Assembly (NCBI GenBank): GCA_038277395.1
Contig: CM076190.1
Location: forward strand, 252,623,989 to 252,687,988
DNA: 64,000 nt
Reading direction: 5' to 3'
DNA from: Dryocosmus kuriphilus
Taxonomy: Eukaryota > Arthropoda > Insecta > Hymenoptera > Cynipidae
This document shows, piece after piece, positions 23,637 to 35,161 of the stretch. The first letter of the stretch is position 1, and each line of letters begins with the position of its first letter. The translations under genes and the position numbers were made by a program. A model generated the notes under the pieces. That model saw only the letters and a list, made by a program, of their open reading frames with translations. It did no database searches and was not told where the DNA came from.

Positions 23637-24244
23637 TCCTTTTTGTTTTTGTTGTTCTAAACAGTCTAAAACATCAGTTTAATTTCGCTTATGAAACAAA
23701 AACTTTTAGTTATTAAATTGATTTAATAATTAAGGCAATACATAATTTGATGCTTTTAATAGCTGTTCCGTATTAGAATATACTTGGTCCTACCCTCCTA
23801 AATTGAGTATCTTTATGCTTAGTGCTTCTCTTGGGGTATAAAGGTACACAATAAAGCAGAATAAAATGAAATTAAGGAAGAGTAATTCAACCAAATACGT
23901 ATTTATTCAGGAGTTTTAAATACTTTCCATTTTAACACGCGCACACATTAAAAATACTTACATAAAATATTTGATTTTAAATACAATCATCTTAGATTAC
24001 AAGAAAGTTGGTATCTTATGCACTAAAGGAGGAATATATCTAATAGTGTAAAAACAAATGACAGATTATCAGATTACCCAGAAAAAGGTTATTTTGACAC
24101 ATTTGAAATTTTTTAATGTGTTTTCTTCAATTCACGTCCTAAAACATATTTTATTGCCAGAAGGATCGAAGAAGTAAAGCATAGTTCGAAAAAATGAAAA
24201 CCGTGAGAGCGTGGAAGTTAAAGCACGATTTTAGACCCCTTTCA

Positions 24245-24297
24245 TGGGGTGCTTGATTATTGTGAGTCCCCTTGCCTCTCACGAACCGGGGTGCTTG
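24245..24297 (-). repeat. 42-nt hairpin unit, distal copy downstream of gene copy 1
   Basis: Plus strand: GGGGTGCTTGATTATT, GTGAG (24262-24266), loop TCCCCTTGCCT, CTCAC (24278-24282), then a second GGGGTGCTTGATT. It lies about 920 bp beyond the stop codon of the minus-strand gene, in the same orientation. Confidence 0.85.
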
Positions 24298-24302
24298 ATT
24301 CT

Positions 24303-25130
24303 CAAGTCGTCGTAAAACTTGTAAGTTGGAAATAAATAGTCATTTCTTGTATATTTTGAGTTGCTGAAATTGAAACTGGCCTCAGAATTGCTCTATCACA
24401 TAAGAGTTTTTAAATACCCTAAACTCAATTTGCAAAGAACACGATTTGGGTCTATATTTGAAGATGTGTGGTACCGCGACATTTTTTTCTCCCCAAAAAC
24501 TATACATAGCAACTTAAATCATAAGTCTTTCTCTTTCGAATTCCATTCAGTTTGCTCAAATATCTCTCCTTTCGTCGAGATACCATTAGTTTAGTTGGTT
24601 TACATAACTTCAGATTGCACGATGTAACTCATGAATATAATACAAAAGAAATTATTGCAACAACTTTGAAATAAGAACTCAGATTTTTGAGAGCTAACTA
24701 AATTGCGTGACCATCTGCGCACTTCATGAATATAGTTTTATTAGAATTATTTAGCCATAAATTTAAAAATGGTATTAGCAGCTTTAATCCTGAATCCATA
24801 AACCCTAAATACACAAACCCCAAACCAACAAACAATAATGTTATTTCAACGAAAAAAAAATATATTTCAGCAATCTCAAAATCATTCGAAAGAGCACGAT
24901 TTATTCTCTAAGGTGCTGTGTACCTATAGTTTTCTGAGGAAAAAACATCGCGGTATTACATAACGTCAAATATAGACCAAAATCGCGTCTTTTACTCCTG
25001 TAGGTTAGGATATTTTGAAAACATGATATGATAGAGCAATTCTGATGCTGGATTCGAATTGAGCGACCCAAAATCTACAAGAAATGATTACTCATTTCCA
25101 ATTTTCAAGTTTCACGTCGACCTGTGAATT
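24303..25130. repeat. Imperfect inverted repeat with ~260-bp arms
   Basis: The left arm (24303-24560) and right arm (24870-25130) are inverted copies. They share CAGAATTGCTCTATCA, GGTCTATATTTGA, TACCGCGA and TTGGAAAT with CATTTCTTGTA. Each outer end abuts a hairpin unit. Copy 2 of the duplication keeps only the right arm (61030-61260). Confidence 0.8.
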
Positions 25131-25131
25131 A

Positions 25132-25200
25132 TCGTGAGCCCTCTCGCCTATCACGAAACGGGGTGCTTGATTATCGTGAGTCCCCTCGCCTCTCACGAAT
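25132..25200 (-). promoter_or_regulatory. Two hairpin units directly downstream of gene copy 1
   Basis: The gene-proximal unit has a perfect 7-bp stem TCGTGAG (25174-25180) / CTCACGA (25192-25198) with an 11-nt loop, 21 nt after the stop codon. The next unit (25132-25157) has a TCGTGA/TCACGA stem. Between them is GGGGTGCTTGATTA. In the mRNA (minus strand) the loop reads AGGCGAGGGGA, the same as in elements A and B. A possible poly(A) signal AATAAA on the minus strand lies near 24900, beyond the hairpins. Confidence 0.75.
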
Positions 25201-25218
25201 CAAGGTAATCAATTGTCG

Positions 25219-25722
25219 TTAGTCAGCGCGTCTCCGCACTTCTTCTGTTTTTGTACGCCACTTAGGTTTCGACAGTTCGGAATATTGTAAAGGTCCCTCC
25301 GAAATAAATCTTTTAACAGTACGATTATATGGCCCTAGGAAATGAACACGCGGGGTTCCACTCGGTAAAGCTGCTTCAGACTGAGGCTTGAGTATTGTTT
25401 CCAAACCATTCATACCTGGTCTCGTTATAAAACAAGGATACTCTTTATTAGCTACAATTTTATTATTGACAGATTCGATTCTAACAAGATTATTATTAGG
25501 AGGTAGAGGATAGGCAAAATAGAAGCTGTTATCGGTCATTACAGTAACGAATCCGTGTGGGTCGTCAACTGGTTCTTTGCAAACTTCATCGAGATTTCCA
25601 TGAAGAATAAGTGTATTTGAGATTCGTATATGAATTTTGCTTTCACTAGGAATAGGGTAAGCAGTTTCCTCTTGTCTTGGATCAATATTTCTTGGCCTAC
25701 TTGTTTCACCCACTTCGTCCAT
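25219..25722 (-). CDS. Intact ORF of unknown function, duplicated gene copy 1 (167 aa)
   Basis: I do not recognise the family. The start ATG 25722 (MDEVGETSRPRNIDPRQE) is chosen because copy 2 begins at the same place and because a good 3' splice site (TTAATAG) ends at 25728. A further upstream ATG at 25815 is inside the presumed intron. The protein is hydrophilic, has no signal peptide or membrane segment, and has a conserved core with HGNLDEVCKEPVDDPHGF, TDNSFYFAYPLPPNNN, NKEYPCFITRPGMNGLET and the basic tail EEVRRRAD. It is about 86 percent identical by eye to copy 2, with mostly conservative changes and no stops in either, so selection for function is plausible. The hairpin units start 21 nt after the stop. 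Confidence 0.7.
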   Translation of the reverse strand: MDEVGETSRPRNIDPRQEETAYPIPSESKIHIRISNTLILHGNLDEVCKEPVDDPHGFVTVMTDNSFYFAYPLPPNNNLVRIESVNNKIVANKEYPCFITRPGMNGLETILKPQSEAALPSGTPRVHFLGPYNRTVKRFISEGPLQYSELSKPKWRTKTEEVRRRAD

Positions 25723-26106
25723 TGCACCTATTAAGAAAAATATGGATTCATGAAGTTTTTGTACAATGAAAAAAACAACTGTTAGAAATTTAGGATTATA
25801 AAAATCTTGATACAAGGCTACTTCTGACTATAAATATTAAAGACGATTTCAATGATATTTGTGAGAATCTCACATTACTTATTTCGACCGTCAAGATGTA
25901 CTCGTATATGAAGAAATATTTATTATTAAATCTTATGATCATAGTAAAACTGAAAACAATTATGTTTCTATAGATCGCTTTAATAATTCTGCCGCGTTTC
26001 AATACTAATGCGTGTCTTTTACAAGTGTCTAGATTACAAAAGACTTTAATTTAAATAAATTCCATAAATTGAATATAATAGAAAATTTAAAAGAAATTAA
26101 GTTTAC

Positions 26107-26135
26107 CTGACGATATCCATTAACGCTGATTTGGT
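26107..26135 (-). other. Putative 5' leader exon end with splice donor and conserved short uORF
   Basis: On the minus strand ATGGATATCGTCAG is followed by GTAAAC, a consensus donor, and copy 2 has ATGGATATCTCCAG/GTAACC at 62210. Joining to the acceptor at 25727 gives a 379-bp intron. The leader ATG (26120) would open a 12-codon frame that overlaps the main ATG in another frame, in both copies. This is a prediction from sequence only. Confidence 0.45.
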
Positions 26136-26599
26136 ATTCTTCATAATTTGACTTAAAATTTATTCGTCCATAATATACGTGAAAGTTATTTTTAAAAGTC
26201 AAAACATCCAGTAAAGAATAATCCGCAAATATATTATGTAAACGTTTTAAAGTCCCATAAAACTTGAAGGGAACTCAATTAAAATTTTCACTAAATTAAA
26301 AAAAAATCAGCTCAATTCGTTCGCACAAACTTATCACGCGCTTCGAGCGTGGCTCGCTTCGCCCAGAAGATTGAGCGCGTCGAGGGAGCACGATCTGGTG
26401 GTCGCACTTCGTGCTCGGTGTTCGTTAATTGGGTCTTAAACTTTCAAAGCACCTACTTTTAATGAAATTATTAAATTTGTGTTTCATTAAAAAAACGAAA
26501 TTATTTTACTTAAGGCTCCGTCCACCATAAGGAATACATTCTCATCATAACATACGCGCTTCGCGCACGACAAATAATTTTTTTTAAAGGACATTGTAG

Positions 26600-26930
26600 G
26601 TTGGTGAAGCTTTTTTGTGATTTTCCAGATTTTCAAAGTGCAGGGCTTCGATTCTTGAAAGTAAAACGGTGAGTCTTATAAAACAAACTTCGTAGCTTTT
26701 TCCAAGATGAACAATTCTGTTCCTTAGTACTTTCTAATATCTTGCATAGTTTTGCTAAAAACTGGATTTGTTTGTATTTCATCAAACATTTCGCGAATAT
26801 CCCAAAAACTACGCGTCTGTTAAAAAAAATTATGGAACTAACTTTGTTTATTATCATCTTTTCCGTATCTTGCATAGTTTGGTGGAAATTTGAATTTTTA
26901 ATTGTCATTCATTGTTCTGCCGTCGTCCGA
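26600..26930. repeat. Degenerate copy of the subrepeats of element H
   Basis: TATCTTGCATAGTTTTG (26748), TATCTTGCATAGTTTGGTGG (26868) and GAACAATTCTG resemble repeated words in 54640-54980 (TATCTTGCATAGTTTAGCCG, GAACAATTTTATAC). The region 26340-26580 before it is unusual for CGCGCTTCGCGC-type words. Confidence 0.5.
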
Positions 26931-27424
26931 AATGTTATCGAACAAAAATTATTTTTAAATGTAGTGAAAATGCTAATTGAAGTCTCTTCAATTTTTATGA
27001 GGCTTTATACATTTACATCAACTATTTATGGGTTATTCATTACGCGATGTTTTGACTCATGCACACAGAAAAAACAAAGGGTAAAGGTGTTGCGGGTAAT
27101 ATCCAAATGGGTAAAGTTGGAATTAAACAAAAGAAGACACAGTTTTCTTGATATGTTACGATGCCAGTGCTGTAGACAAATATTACCCATACGAAGGTAA
27201 TTTTTGTTGCACGTAAACTTTACGCTAAAATCAGGATAAAGATTACACTTCGCTTTTTCTGTGGAACCTTAGCTTTCTTACGATTTTCTATTGCATACAA
27301 TTTATAGAATTTATGTAAATTAAATGAACAATGTCCGAATTAAAGAGATTATTTACTTATCTTATGCTTTCCCTATATTTTTATGATTATTATTATATTA
27401 TTATAATTATTATTATTATATTAT
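26931..27424. other. No gene seen
   Basis: AT-rich sequence. A short open frame continuing to 27200 has no family motif. Trinucleotide TTA/ATT repeats lie at 27380-27425. Confidence 0.4.
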
Positions 27425-29720
27425 TATTGCCCTTTATATGAAAGACCACCGTACTGTTCCAGATGTTGAAACACAAGTTCATAAATTTTTTAAAAGGAGA
27501 GAAAATTTCATTTAAAAGCGATTATGAGTAGAACATTTTAAAATGAATAGTGTTGAAAAATTCGAATGCATTTATTCTCTCTCTGGAATAAACTAGATAA
27601 TATTATGTATCTTCTGTTCTTCCTTCCATATCTTACATGATTTGAGTCTAGTAACGTGGCACTAAAGGAAGATATTGACAACTTTTTTAAGAAAACATAA
27701 TATTTTTACGACACTTAATTATTAAAACAGAGCAGTTTTATACTTTTTCTACAATTCCATCAAACCTAGTAATCATAACTTCCAAAAGGATTATTGCCCT
27801 CCATGTGAAAGGCCATTGTACTGCCCTACCAATAGGAATCACTGGAAAATACCTGGAGATTATCAGGTCAGAGAAGTTTCTGAGACGAAGGCTCTCAGGT
27901 AACAGTTCTTAAAGTTTCAGGTAGGCCTTTAAATGGCCTGAAGGCTCGTTATTCCTAAATATCTTATGTAGACCTAAGACTATCTGAGAATACCCTGAGA
28001 TTTTCTATCGGCAGCGTGTTCAAGAAGTTGAAGTACAACCTCTTAAATTCTCAAAAAATAGAAGATTTCATGCAAAAGCAATTATGTGCAGAACATTTTA
28101 AAATAAGTAGTGTTGAAAATTTTGAATATATTTATCTTCGCACTAAAATAACCTGGATAATATTTTGTGCATCATCTGTTTTTCCTTCCCATGTGTTACA
28201 TGATTTGAACTTAGCAACGTGGCACAAAGTGAATATATTGATCACATTTTTATATAACATAACATTTCTGATTATTATTAACTAATAAAAAATTATTTTA
28301 TATTTTCTCTACATTACTCACAAATTCTGCAATTATACGGTCCAAAAGAATTAATTCTCTTTATATGAAAGACCATCGTGCTGTTCATGAAGTTGAAACA
28401 CAGCTTCTTAGTTTCTCAAAAAAGAGAAGATTTCATAGAAAAGCGATTATGTGTAGAACTCTTTAATATAAAATAGTGTTGAAATATTCGAATATATTTA
28501 TTTTCGCCCTGGTAGAATCTAGATAATATTTTGAGAATCGTATGTTCTTCCTTCCCATATGTTTCATAATTTGAGTCTTGAAATGTGTTAATAAAGGAAT
28601 ATATCGACCACATTTCTTCAAAAACACAGTACTTCTCATTAATTTTGATTAATAAAGAAATTGTTTTACACTTTCTGTGTATTTCTCTCAAATTCTGTGA
28701 TTATAACCTACAAAATAATTAATGACCTTTATAAGAAAAAGCACTGTATTGTTCAAGATGTTGAAACACAACTTCCTAAATTCCGAAAAAAGAGAAAACT
28801 TCGTATAAAAGCGATTATGTATAGAATATTTTAAAATGAATAATGTTGAAAGATTCGCATATGTATTCATTTGTACACTGGAATAAACTGGATAATGTTT
28901 TCTGTATCGTCTGTTTTCTCGTCCCATATGTTACACGATTTGAACCTAGCAACGTGGCAAACAAGGGGAATATATTGGTCACATTTTTAAAGAAAATAAC
29001 ATTTCTCCTTAACATTAATTAATAAAAAAGTTGTTTCACACTTTCTCTGTATTTCTATGAAATTCTGTAAATATAACCTCCAGAGGAATTAATGTCCTTT
29101 ATATGAAAGTCCATTGTCCTGCTCAACAACTTGAAAAAGAATTGCTTTAAATTCTCCAAAAAGAATTTCATATAAAAACGATTATATCTAGAAGATTTAA
29201 ACATGGAAAGTGTTGAAAAATTAAAAGATATTCATTTTCCAACTGGTAGAAATTAAATAATATTGTGCGAATCGTCAGTTTTTCATTGTCACATGTTAGA
29301 CGTTTTATACCTGTCAACGTGGCACTAAAGGAATATATTGATCACATTTTCAAAAAAACGTAATATTTCCTACTACCAATAATAATTAAAAAACAGTTTT
29401 ACACTTTCTCTATATTTCACTCAAATTCTGTAAATGTAAGCTTCAAAACGATGAATGCCATGTATATGAAAGTCCATTGTACTTTTCAGCAGTTTGAAAC
29501 AGAACTAGGTAAATTCTCGAAAAAAAAAAACATTTTAGAATGAATGACGTTCAAAAATTCTAATATCCTTCTTTTCAGAGAGGAATGCACTAGATTATAT
29601 TCTATGAAACGTCAGTTTTTCACTTCCATATGTTCCACGATATGAAGCTTGCCACGTGGCGTTAAACGAATACACTGATCACGTTTAAAAAAATAATATT
29701 ATTTCTCTTTAATATTAATG
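27425..29720. repeat. Tandem satellite array, six ~366-bp copies
   Basis: Units begin near 27425, 27792, 28353, 28721, 29091 and 29454. Landmarks recur in each: TTTATATGAAAG near the start, AAAGCGATTATG, AACGTGGCA, and ATTCTGT.ATTATAACC near the end. Spacing is 363-370 bp except for copy 2, which is longer by about 194 bp because of an insertion. Copies have diverged (roughly 75-85 percent by eye). No long ORF is conserved between copies. Confidence 0.9.
27824..28016. mobile_element. 193-bp MITE-like insertion inside satellite copy 2
   Basis: Comparison with the other satellite copies (TACTG then TGTTCAAGATG) shows that CCCTACCAATAGG...CTATCGGCAGCG is extra. The ends are imperfect inverted repeats (CTACCAATAGGAA against CTGCCGATAGAAA). 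It has no ORF; the superfamily is not clear. Confidence 0.65.
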
Positions 29721-30292
29721 TTACGTTATATTACGTAAACTTACTTGCATAATTACGCAGAGCCATGCAGGTAAAGAGTACAGAAACGACCTTCATTTTA
29801 TGTACATATACACAACTATACACAACGATAGTAAAACGTGACCCAGTTTGTGGACTTTCTAAAAACGAATGCAAGGAAAAATATTGTTGATCTCATATAT
29901 AAGATTTTTCATATTTACCAGATTTCTTAAGCAGAGAACCTTCAGAATTATTTACCTTGATATTCTGATGTTTATTATCATCTGCTGTGGGCCACGCTAC
30001 TGAGATTACCACAAAATACTGGTTCGTTCGTAATATGAAAATATTATTGGTGCCCTTTTAGAGTTAACTGCATATTATTATAATATATAGATAATAATAT
30101 ACATATGTATACTTTTACTGTTTATGAAAGAAGTAAGAAAACAATGGAAAATTGATTTCTTCTACTTCCATATTAGAACGATATTTTGCATGAAATGGCT
30201 CACAAGGATTTGAAACTCTTTTTAGATTATTCTAAGCACACAAACAAATTAAATTTTGATTAAAAATGATTACAGATGATTGTAAAAGTAAT
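29721..30292. other. No gene seen
   Basis: AT-rich spacer between the satellite array and element C. Confidence 0.4.
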
Positions 30293-30543
30293 ATATACAT
30301 TAGGGTGGATCGGTCTTGCATGTATACATTTTTTTTTTTTAATTGCTTTCGCGGGGTACGGAAAAGATGCTCTATAGGAATGCAATTAAAATTTAATATT
30401 AACATTTTTCGATATTTTGCATTTTAATACTGCCACAAACGGGTTATAATTTCCAAAAATATCTAAAAACGTACGGATTCTCTAAATTCAATAAAAAAAG
30501 GGTTTTTCAATTATTTCTTATGTCACGCCGTATCTAGATGGCG

Positions 30544-33500
30544 CTAGAGACCCTGTAAGAAGAGAGTCCGGACAACTTGTTGTCTCCTCTGATTGGTCAT
30601 GGCGGAAAAATGGCCGCGCCAATAGAATGACTCGATAGTAAACGCGCGAAAAGCGCTGGATTCAAACTTCAATATTTATTTGCATCGATGTGCGAGTGGA
30701 ATTCGTGGAAAAAATTTCGTCTGATTATTGTAGATTTATCCTACCAATATGAAAAAGATTGTTGAGATCACGTTATTCTTTTTTTGGAAAAACAAAAAAA
30801 ATTATATGATGTGCTATATTTTGTAAGATAAAAATTGAGGGGTGTTATTTCCTTGTTGCATAAACATAAACAAAGTCATTCTAAACGACATGAAGACTAA
30901 TTTGAAAAGAAATTGAAAATTTTTTTACTCAGTTATCATTAACTTCATATGTAATTGAGCATGTACTTTGTAAATAATAAACATGCAACTTCATTGATGA
31001 ATTTTTCTTTGCTAAGACTTACAATGACATTATACAACAATATTGTTTTGAAAACATAATTTTCATTGAATTGTTGAAAAAGTAAAAAAATGAAGTGTTG
31101 AGCATCGATTATTATATATAATTATACAGCAGGGCCGTTATTTCAATAAAAATGCATTCATTTTGCGAGGTAACATGTATTGTTTATTTTAAACAATTGA
31201 AAATTCACCATCAATTTTACAATCAATCACCTTACGAGAGCGTGCATTGCCATGGTTTTACTGCCAAACATCTTACTTGGGAGACTCGCCTTTTCTCGTG
31301 AAATCCGCAAACGAAAGTTAACAAAACGCTGTATAATTTTTCGTTTTACGTCATGACACTGTTTCAACGTATCGCAGCGGATAGCAGACATTTTTTGCAT
31401 AAAAAACGATACCAAATCAATACTTTTGTGATGACCAAGTTTATTTTCAAAAAATGGAAGGTACGCTCGAAAAACTGCTTCCATTTTGCAAAAAAAATTG
31501 AAATGTCGGTTCATTCACAAAAAATAACGTGTTTTCTTGATAACACCTTAATTTTAACAACGCAGAATACTTCAATTTTGGATCATTCTTTGATGATCCT
31601 GCTGATGCGATACAATCATTACATGCAACATTGTATTTTTTTACCCTTGATACAATGTACCCTGCAGCACTGTACAACGCATTGAGTTCGATGTTCGTGA
31701 GATTGACTTTACATGATTTGACATGAATGTCAGGTACAATTTTCGCATCTTTCTTAGGCTTGGAATAATTCAAAAACTCCCCCACGAACTCACGATTATC
31801 AGCATCGTAGCTTGAATTTTCGACTGATTTAAAATACTTCGAAATCATAATTAGCTTCAAATCCTGCTTGAACTGTACAACATTTGGAATTGCATTTTTT
31901 GCACGTACACTTGAAAAAATATTATCCACGCAATCAGTGGTAACCCTAGAAGTTAATACGTACAAATAGTTACATTCCTTACATAGATACCTGCATAATT
32001 CAATTACTGTCTTCATCGAAATCATTATCCCTCTTTGCACAGGTTTAAATTCACCTTTTTCCCCAACTTTCAGTTCTTGAAATAATTTTATGACTGACTC
32101 TAGAAATGTTAAATTTTCTTCAAACTGTTTTTCCGAAAAAGAATGTCCTGGTGTTTCACCTAAAGCTAATTTCAAGTAACGTGACGTCATGAGCGCGAAC
32201 CATTTAGATACAGTTTCAATAAAAAAAGCTGTAACATGAAAATGTGGATTTCGATCTGCTAAGAATGTTAAACTTGAACTCGTATCCCGAGACAAAAAAT
32301 TTACGGCTTTGTTTACTTTCATTTTTGAGTAGGTGTTTTGTTCAAAATCTGCCGATTTTAATTTCGGAGCTATTTTAAAATGCATATTTTCTTGAATTTC
32401 AACTAATTCCTTAATATGCTCACAATCCACAACTGACGAAGGTAATTTGCATGCAGCTATTACATTTTCAGGCAAAACAAAGGTTCTGTTAGTCAAAAGA
32501 CATTGTTTCAAGTTTTTCAATAAATGGCCTAGATCGGCTAGAAACCACAATCGTCGATTTTGATCGCATGGATGGGGAATTGAATTTGTGATGGTCGAAA
32601 ACCTTCCCGCTATTCCACATTTAAAAGCACGCCACATCGCTTGATTAGGAGACCCCATATCGCTTGAAATACAATGCACTTTTAAGTTAATAGATTCAGC
32701 TTTCGAAATTATTTTTTCAACTATCAGTTGCAAGAGTTTTCCGTCATAACCGTCAGGTGTCAAATAATACGTTACGATTTGCTTCCAGCGTGAAAATATT
32801 CCTGCCAGTACAAAAATTAAAGCATGCGTTGCAAGCACCATGTCTCCTATCACACAAACAAAGAATAGTATGTCATTCAATACATGCAAAAGGTATATAT
32901 AATACGTGCAAAAGAGTCCAAATCAATGTTTGACGTGCAATATGATATTTCTCTCGAACTCTATCCAAAAATCCACTACCCAAATATCCATCTACCCAAA
33001 TATCCACTTTTTAATTAGAATCGAGTAACAATAATGATGCAGTTTATTACAAAGCAATTATTGAATTTATCCAAACAAGTATATCAGTAGCAGAAAATAT
33101 TTTTTCATGTTAATATTTTCAAGTTTCAAATTTTTGGAAGGGCTTTCAAAAATTATATTACAATTAATTTTCATTTCCAATAAAAATTCCACGAAGTCAA
33201 ACATTGTTATTTCATGATAACTTGAATAACAATTATGATTTGAAGATAAGTCGGGTCCCAAAGTTTTTATTTACCTTGAGTATTGGGAAAAAAAGAAGTC
33301 CCACAAAATGAATTATTCGATGGATTTAATTGTTGACCAGGTGTGATTTTCATTTCGTCCATAGCAATGATGCAATCCCGTTGCCTTGGATCACAAAACT
33401 GCGAGACTTTCTCCTTCAAAAGATCAAAAATGTCGTCCATTTCTCCCTCTTCGAAATTCACATTTTCGACTTTTCTGCGTAACGTTCTTTCTGATGGCAA

Positions 33501-34875
33501 AGGCTGCTTCTGCTTCAGTAATTCTGCATAACCACTTGAGCCACAAGCCAATTTTAATCTAAGTGCTCTTTGTAATGATGCTGTTGACCATTTTTTTCCT
33601 CGTGATGTTCCTGATGTAAGAACATCTATTTGATCCTCATTGAAAACTCTCCTCAATGCCTCCTTCAAATCGGAATGATTTTTTCGAGTCAACTCAATTC
33701 TCAGAATTTTGTTATTTCGTCGTAGTGCATGTAGGGATTTAAAGTGTTTTTTTCGAATACTTTTTCTTTATCCTTCAATTTTTTTTCATACTCTTTTTGA
33801 ATATTCTGCAATTTTTCTTGGAACTCTTTATCTCTTGCCTGCAATGCCGTATGAAATTCTTCTTTTTCTACCAATTTTAATTGAAGCGCTTCACTTATTG
33901 TGGGATCGCATTCCTCTGTGCAATCCACATTCGAAAATCCCTCTTGATGAAGCGAATTGACGGCATCAATTTTTTGCACTGATTGACATTCCTGCGCCTA
34001 TGTAAAAAAATTTAACAATTAAAATTGTGATACTGAAACGTAGCAAAAAAATGAAGAATCAGTAATTTTTACTGACGAAATTCTAACGTATTAAACGAAA
34101 TCCCAAATATTATGGAAAGAGATTATATTGAAGTGAACTTGTGCGATTATTTCAATATAAAATATAAGTAATTGTAAGCTAAAAATGTTTCTATTTCTAA
34201 TCATTGATACCTTTGGTATTTCAGTGTCGTTTTCATTCGCGTCGGAAGATTTCGCAAAAGTGTCGGAACAGCAAGAGCTTTTATTTTTCTCTTTCCATCC
34301 TCACGTGGCTTTTCCCACATATCTTCTGCAAAGTGTTTCTGTAATAAAAATTTGAAAAATGAATTACGTGAAATTAAAAAAAGGCGACAACGAGGATTTA
34401 TCAAGAGTTAGGTTAAGACTCAATGGTTAATCATTTAACTGATTTTTCAACTGGAGAATGTATTTTATAAAAAGAACTATATGACATAAAAACTACATTA
34501 TGTAACATATTAATAAAATTGATAAATTGAAATACCTCACAAACATGTGAATTTGCTGTCGGCTCCCAATTAAGACGCCCAATGTTTAATTTCCACTGCT
34601 CTCGTAATTGGGAATTTTTTGGGAAACTTTTGAACACAATTCCCTTGGCAGTTACAGTCGTACATTTTGGCACGCAACATTTAACCATGTTTTTGCGGTT
34701 TCACGTTTTTCGTTCATAAAACGATGAAAGAAGAATCAATCGGAATCAATCAAAAACAAAGTACATCACATATATATACATACACACGCATGCTTCACAA
34801 GAACACGCACGCACACATTACAATCGGCGGCCATTTTTCCGCCTAATGTCCGGACTCTCTTCTTATAGGGTCTCT
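30544..34875 (-). mobile_element. P-element-like transposon with THAP transposase (4332 bp)
   Basis: The left end CTAGAGACCCTGTAAGAAGA and the right end, read inward as AGAGACCCTATAAGAAGA, are inverted repeats that run on to GAGTCCGGAC. The 8-mer AGATGGCG flanks both sides (30536-30543 and 34876-34883), the duplication size of P elements. Subterminal GCGGAAAAATGGCCGC is present at both ends. It carries a multi-exon P transposase on the minus strand. Confidence 0.92.
31227..34688 (-). pseudogene. P-element/THAP9-like transposase, multi-exon, frameshifted
   Basis: Exon 1 (34688-34536) starts at ATG with a THAP zinc finger (MVKCCVPKC, FKSFPKN, W, ending HVCE). A GT-AG intron joins it in frame to exon 2 (34338-34211, KHFAEDMW then AVPTL), completing the C2CH THAP motif. 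Exon 3-4 (about 33997-33275) has a coiled coil, then KKWSTASLQRALRLKLACGS and PLPSERTL, family signatures. An intron (33274-32847) joins in phase to exon 5 (THALIFVLAG, PDGYDGKLLQ, SDMGSPNQ, TTDCVDNIFSSVR). Defects: a one-base shift near 33705 and another near 31450-31530 before the C-terminal part ending at 31227. The exon 2/3 junction does not keep frame. It would be a GTP-dependent transposase in active relatives. Confidence 0.88.
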
Positions 34876-35161
34876 AGATGGCGCCACTTTGTGCTGCCAT
34901 CTAGCGGAGTATGTCGTAGAAGTCTTCCAGTCAACACGGTGGCTTCCTCTCTGCCCTTTACTCGTGGAACCGTGGAGCACGCACCTAGTATGTATTAAGC
35001 ATGTACTATGTAAGTATTAAGTTAATTGCGGAGACAACTTGGTTTTCTTAGAGCCTAGGCTGCAGTATACATTGTTCTTTCGCCGCTGTGTATTTTTTCG
35101 TTAGTGCAGTCCGCTAACAATCAAAATAGTAAAGACTTTACGTAGTAGTTACGCGAAATCC

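Larger units (their letters stand above)
23632..26345 (-). other. Segmental duplication, copy 1 (partner 59003-62440)
   Basis: Long stretches match 59003-62440 in the same orientation: TTATTAAATTGATTTAATAATT (partner near 59090), the AACACGCGCACACATTAAAA block (23935 and 60651), the gene itself and its 5' leader up to about 26340. Copy 1 has an extra inverted-repeat half (24303-24560) that copy 2 lacks. Copy 2 has gained a mariner. Confidence 0.88.

Noticed and set aside
24245..25200. CRISPR-like array of hairpin repeats
   Set aside because: Only one or two units per site, eukaryotic context, no constant spacer lengths and no cas-like genes.
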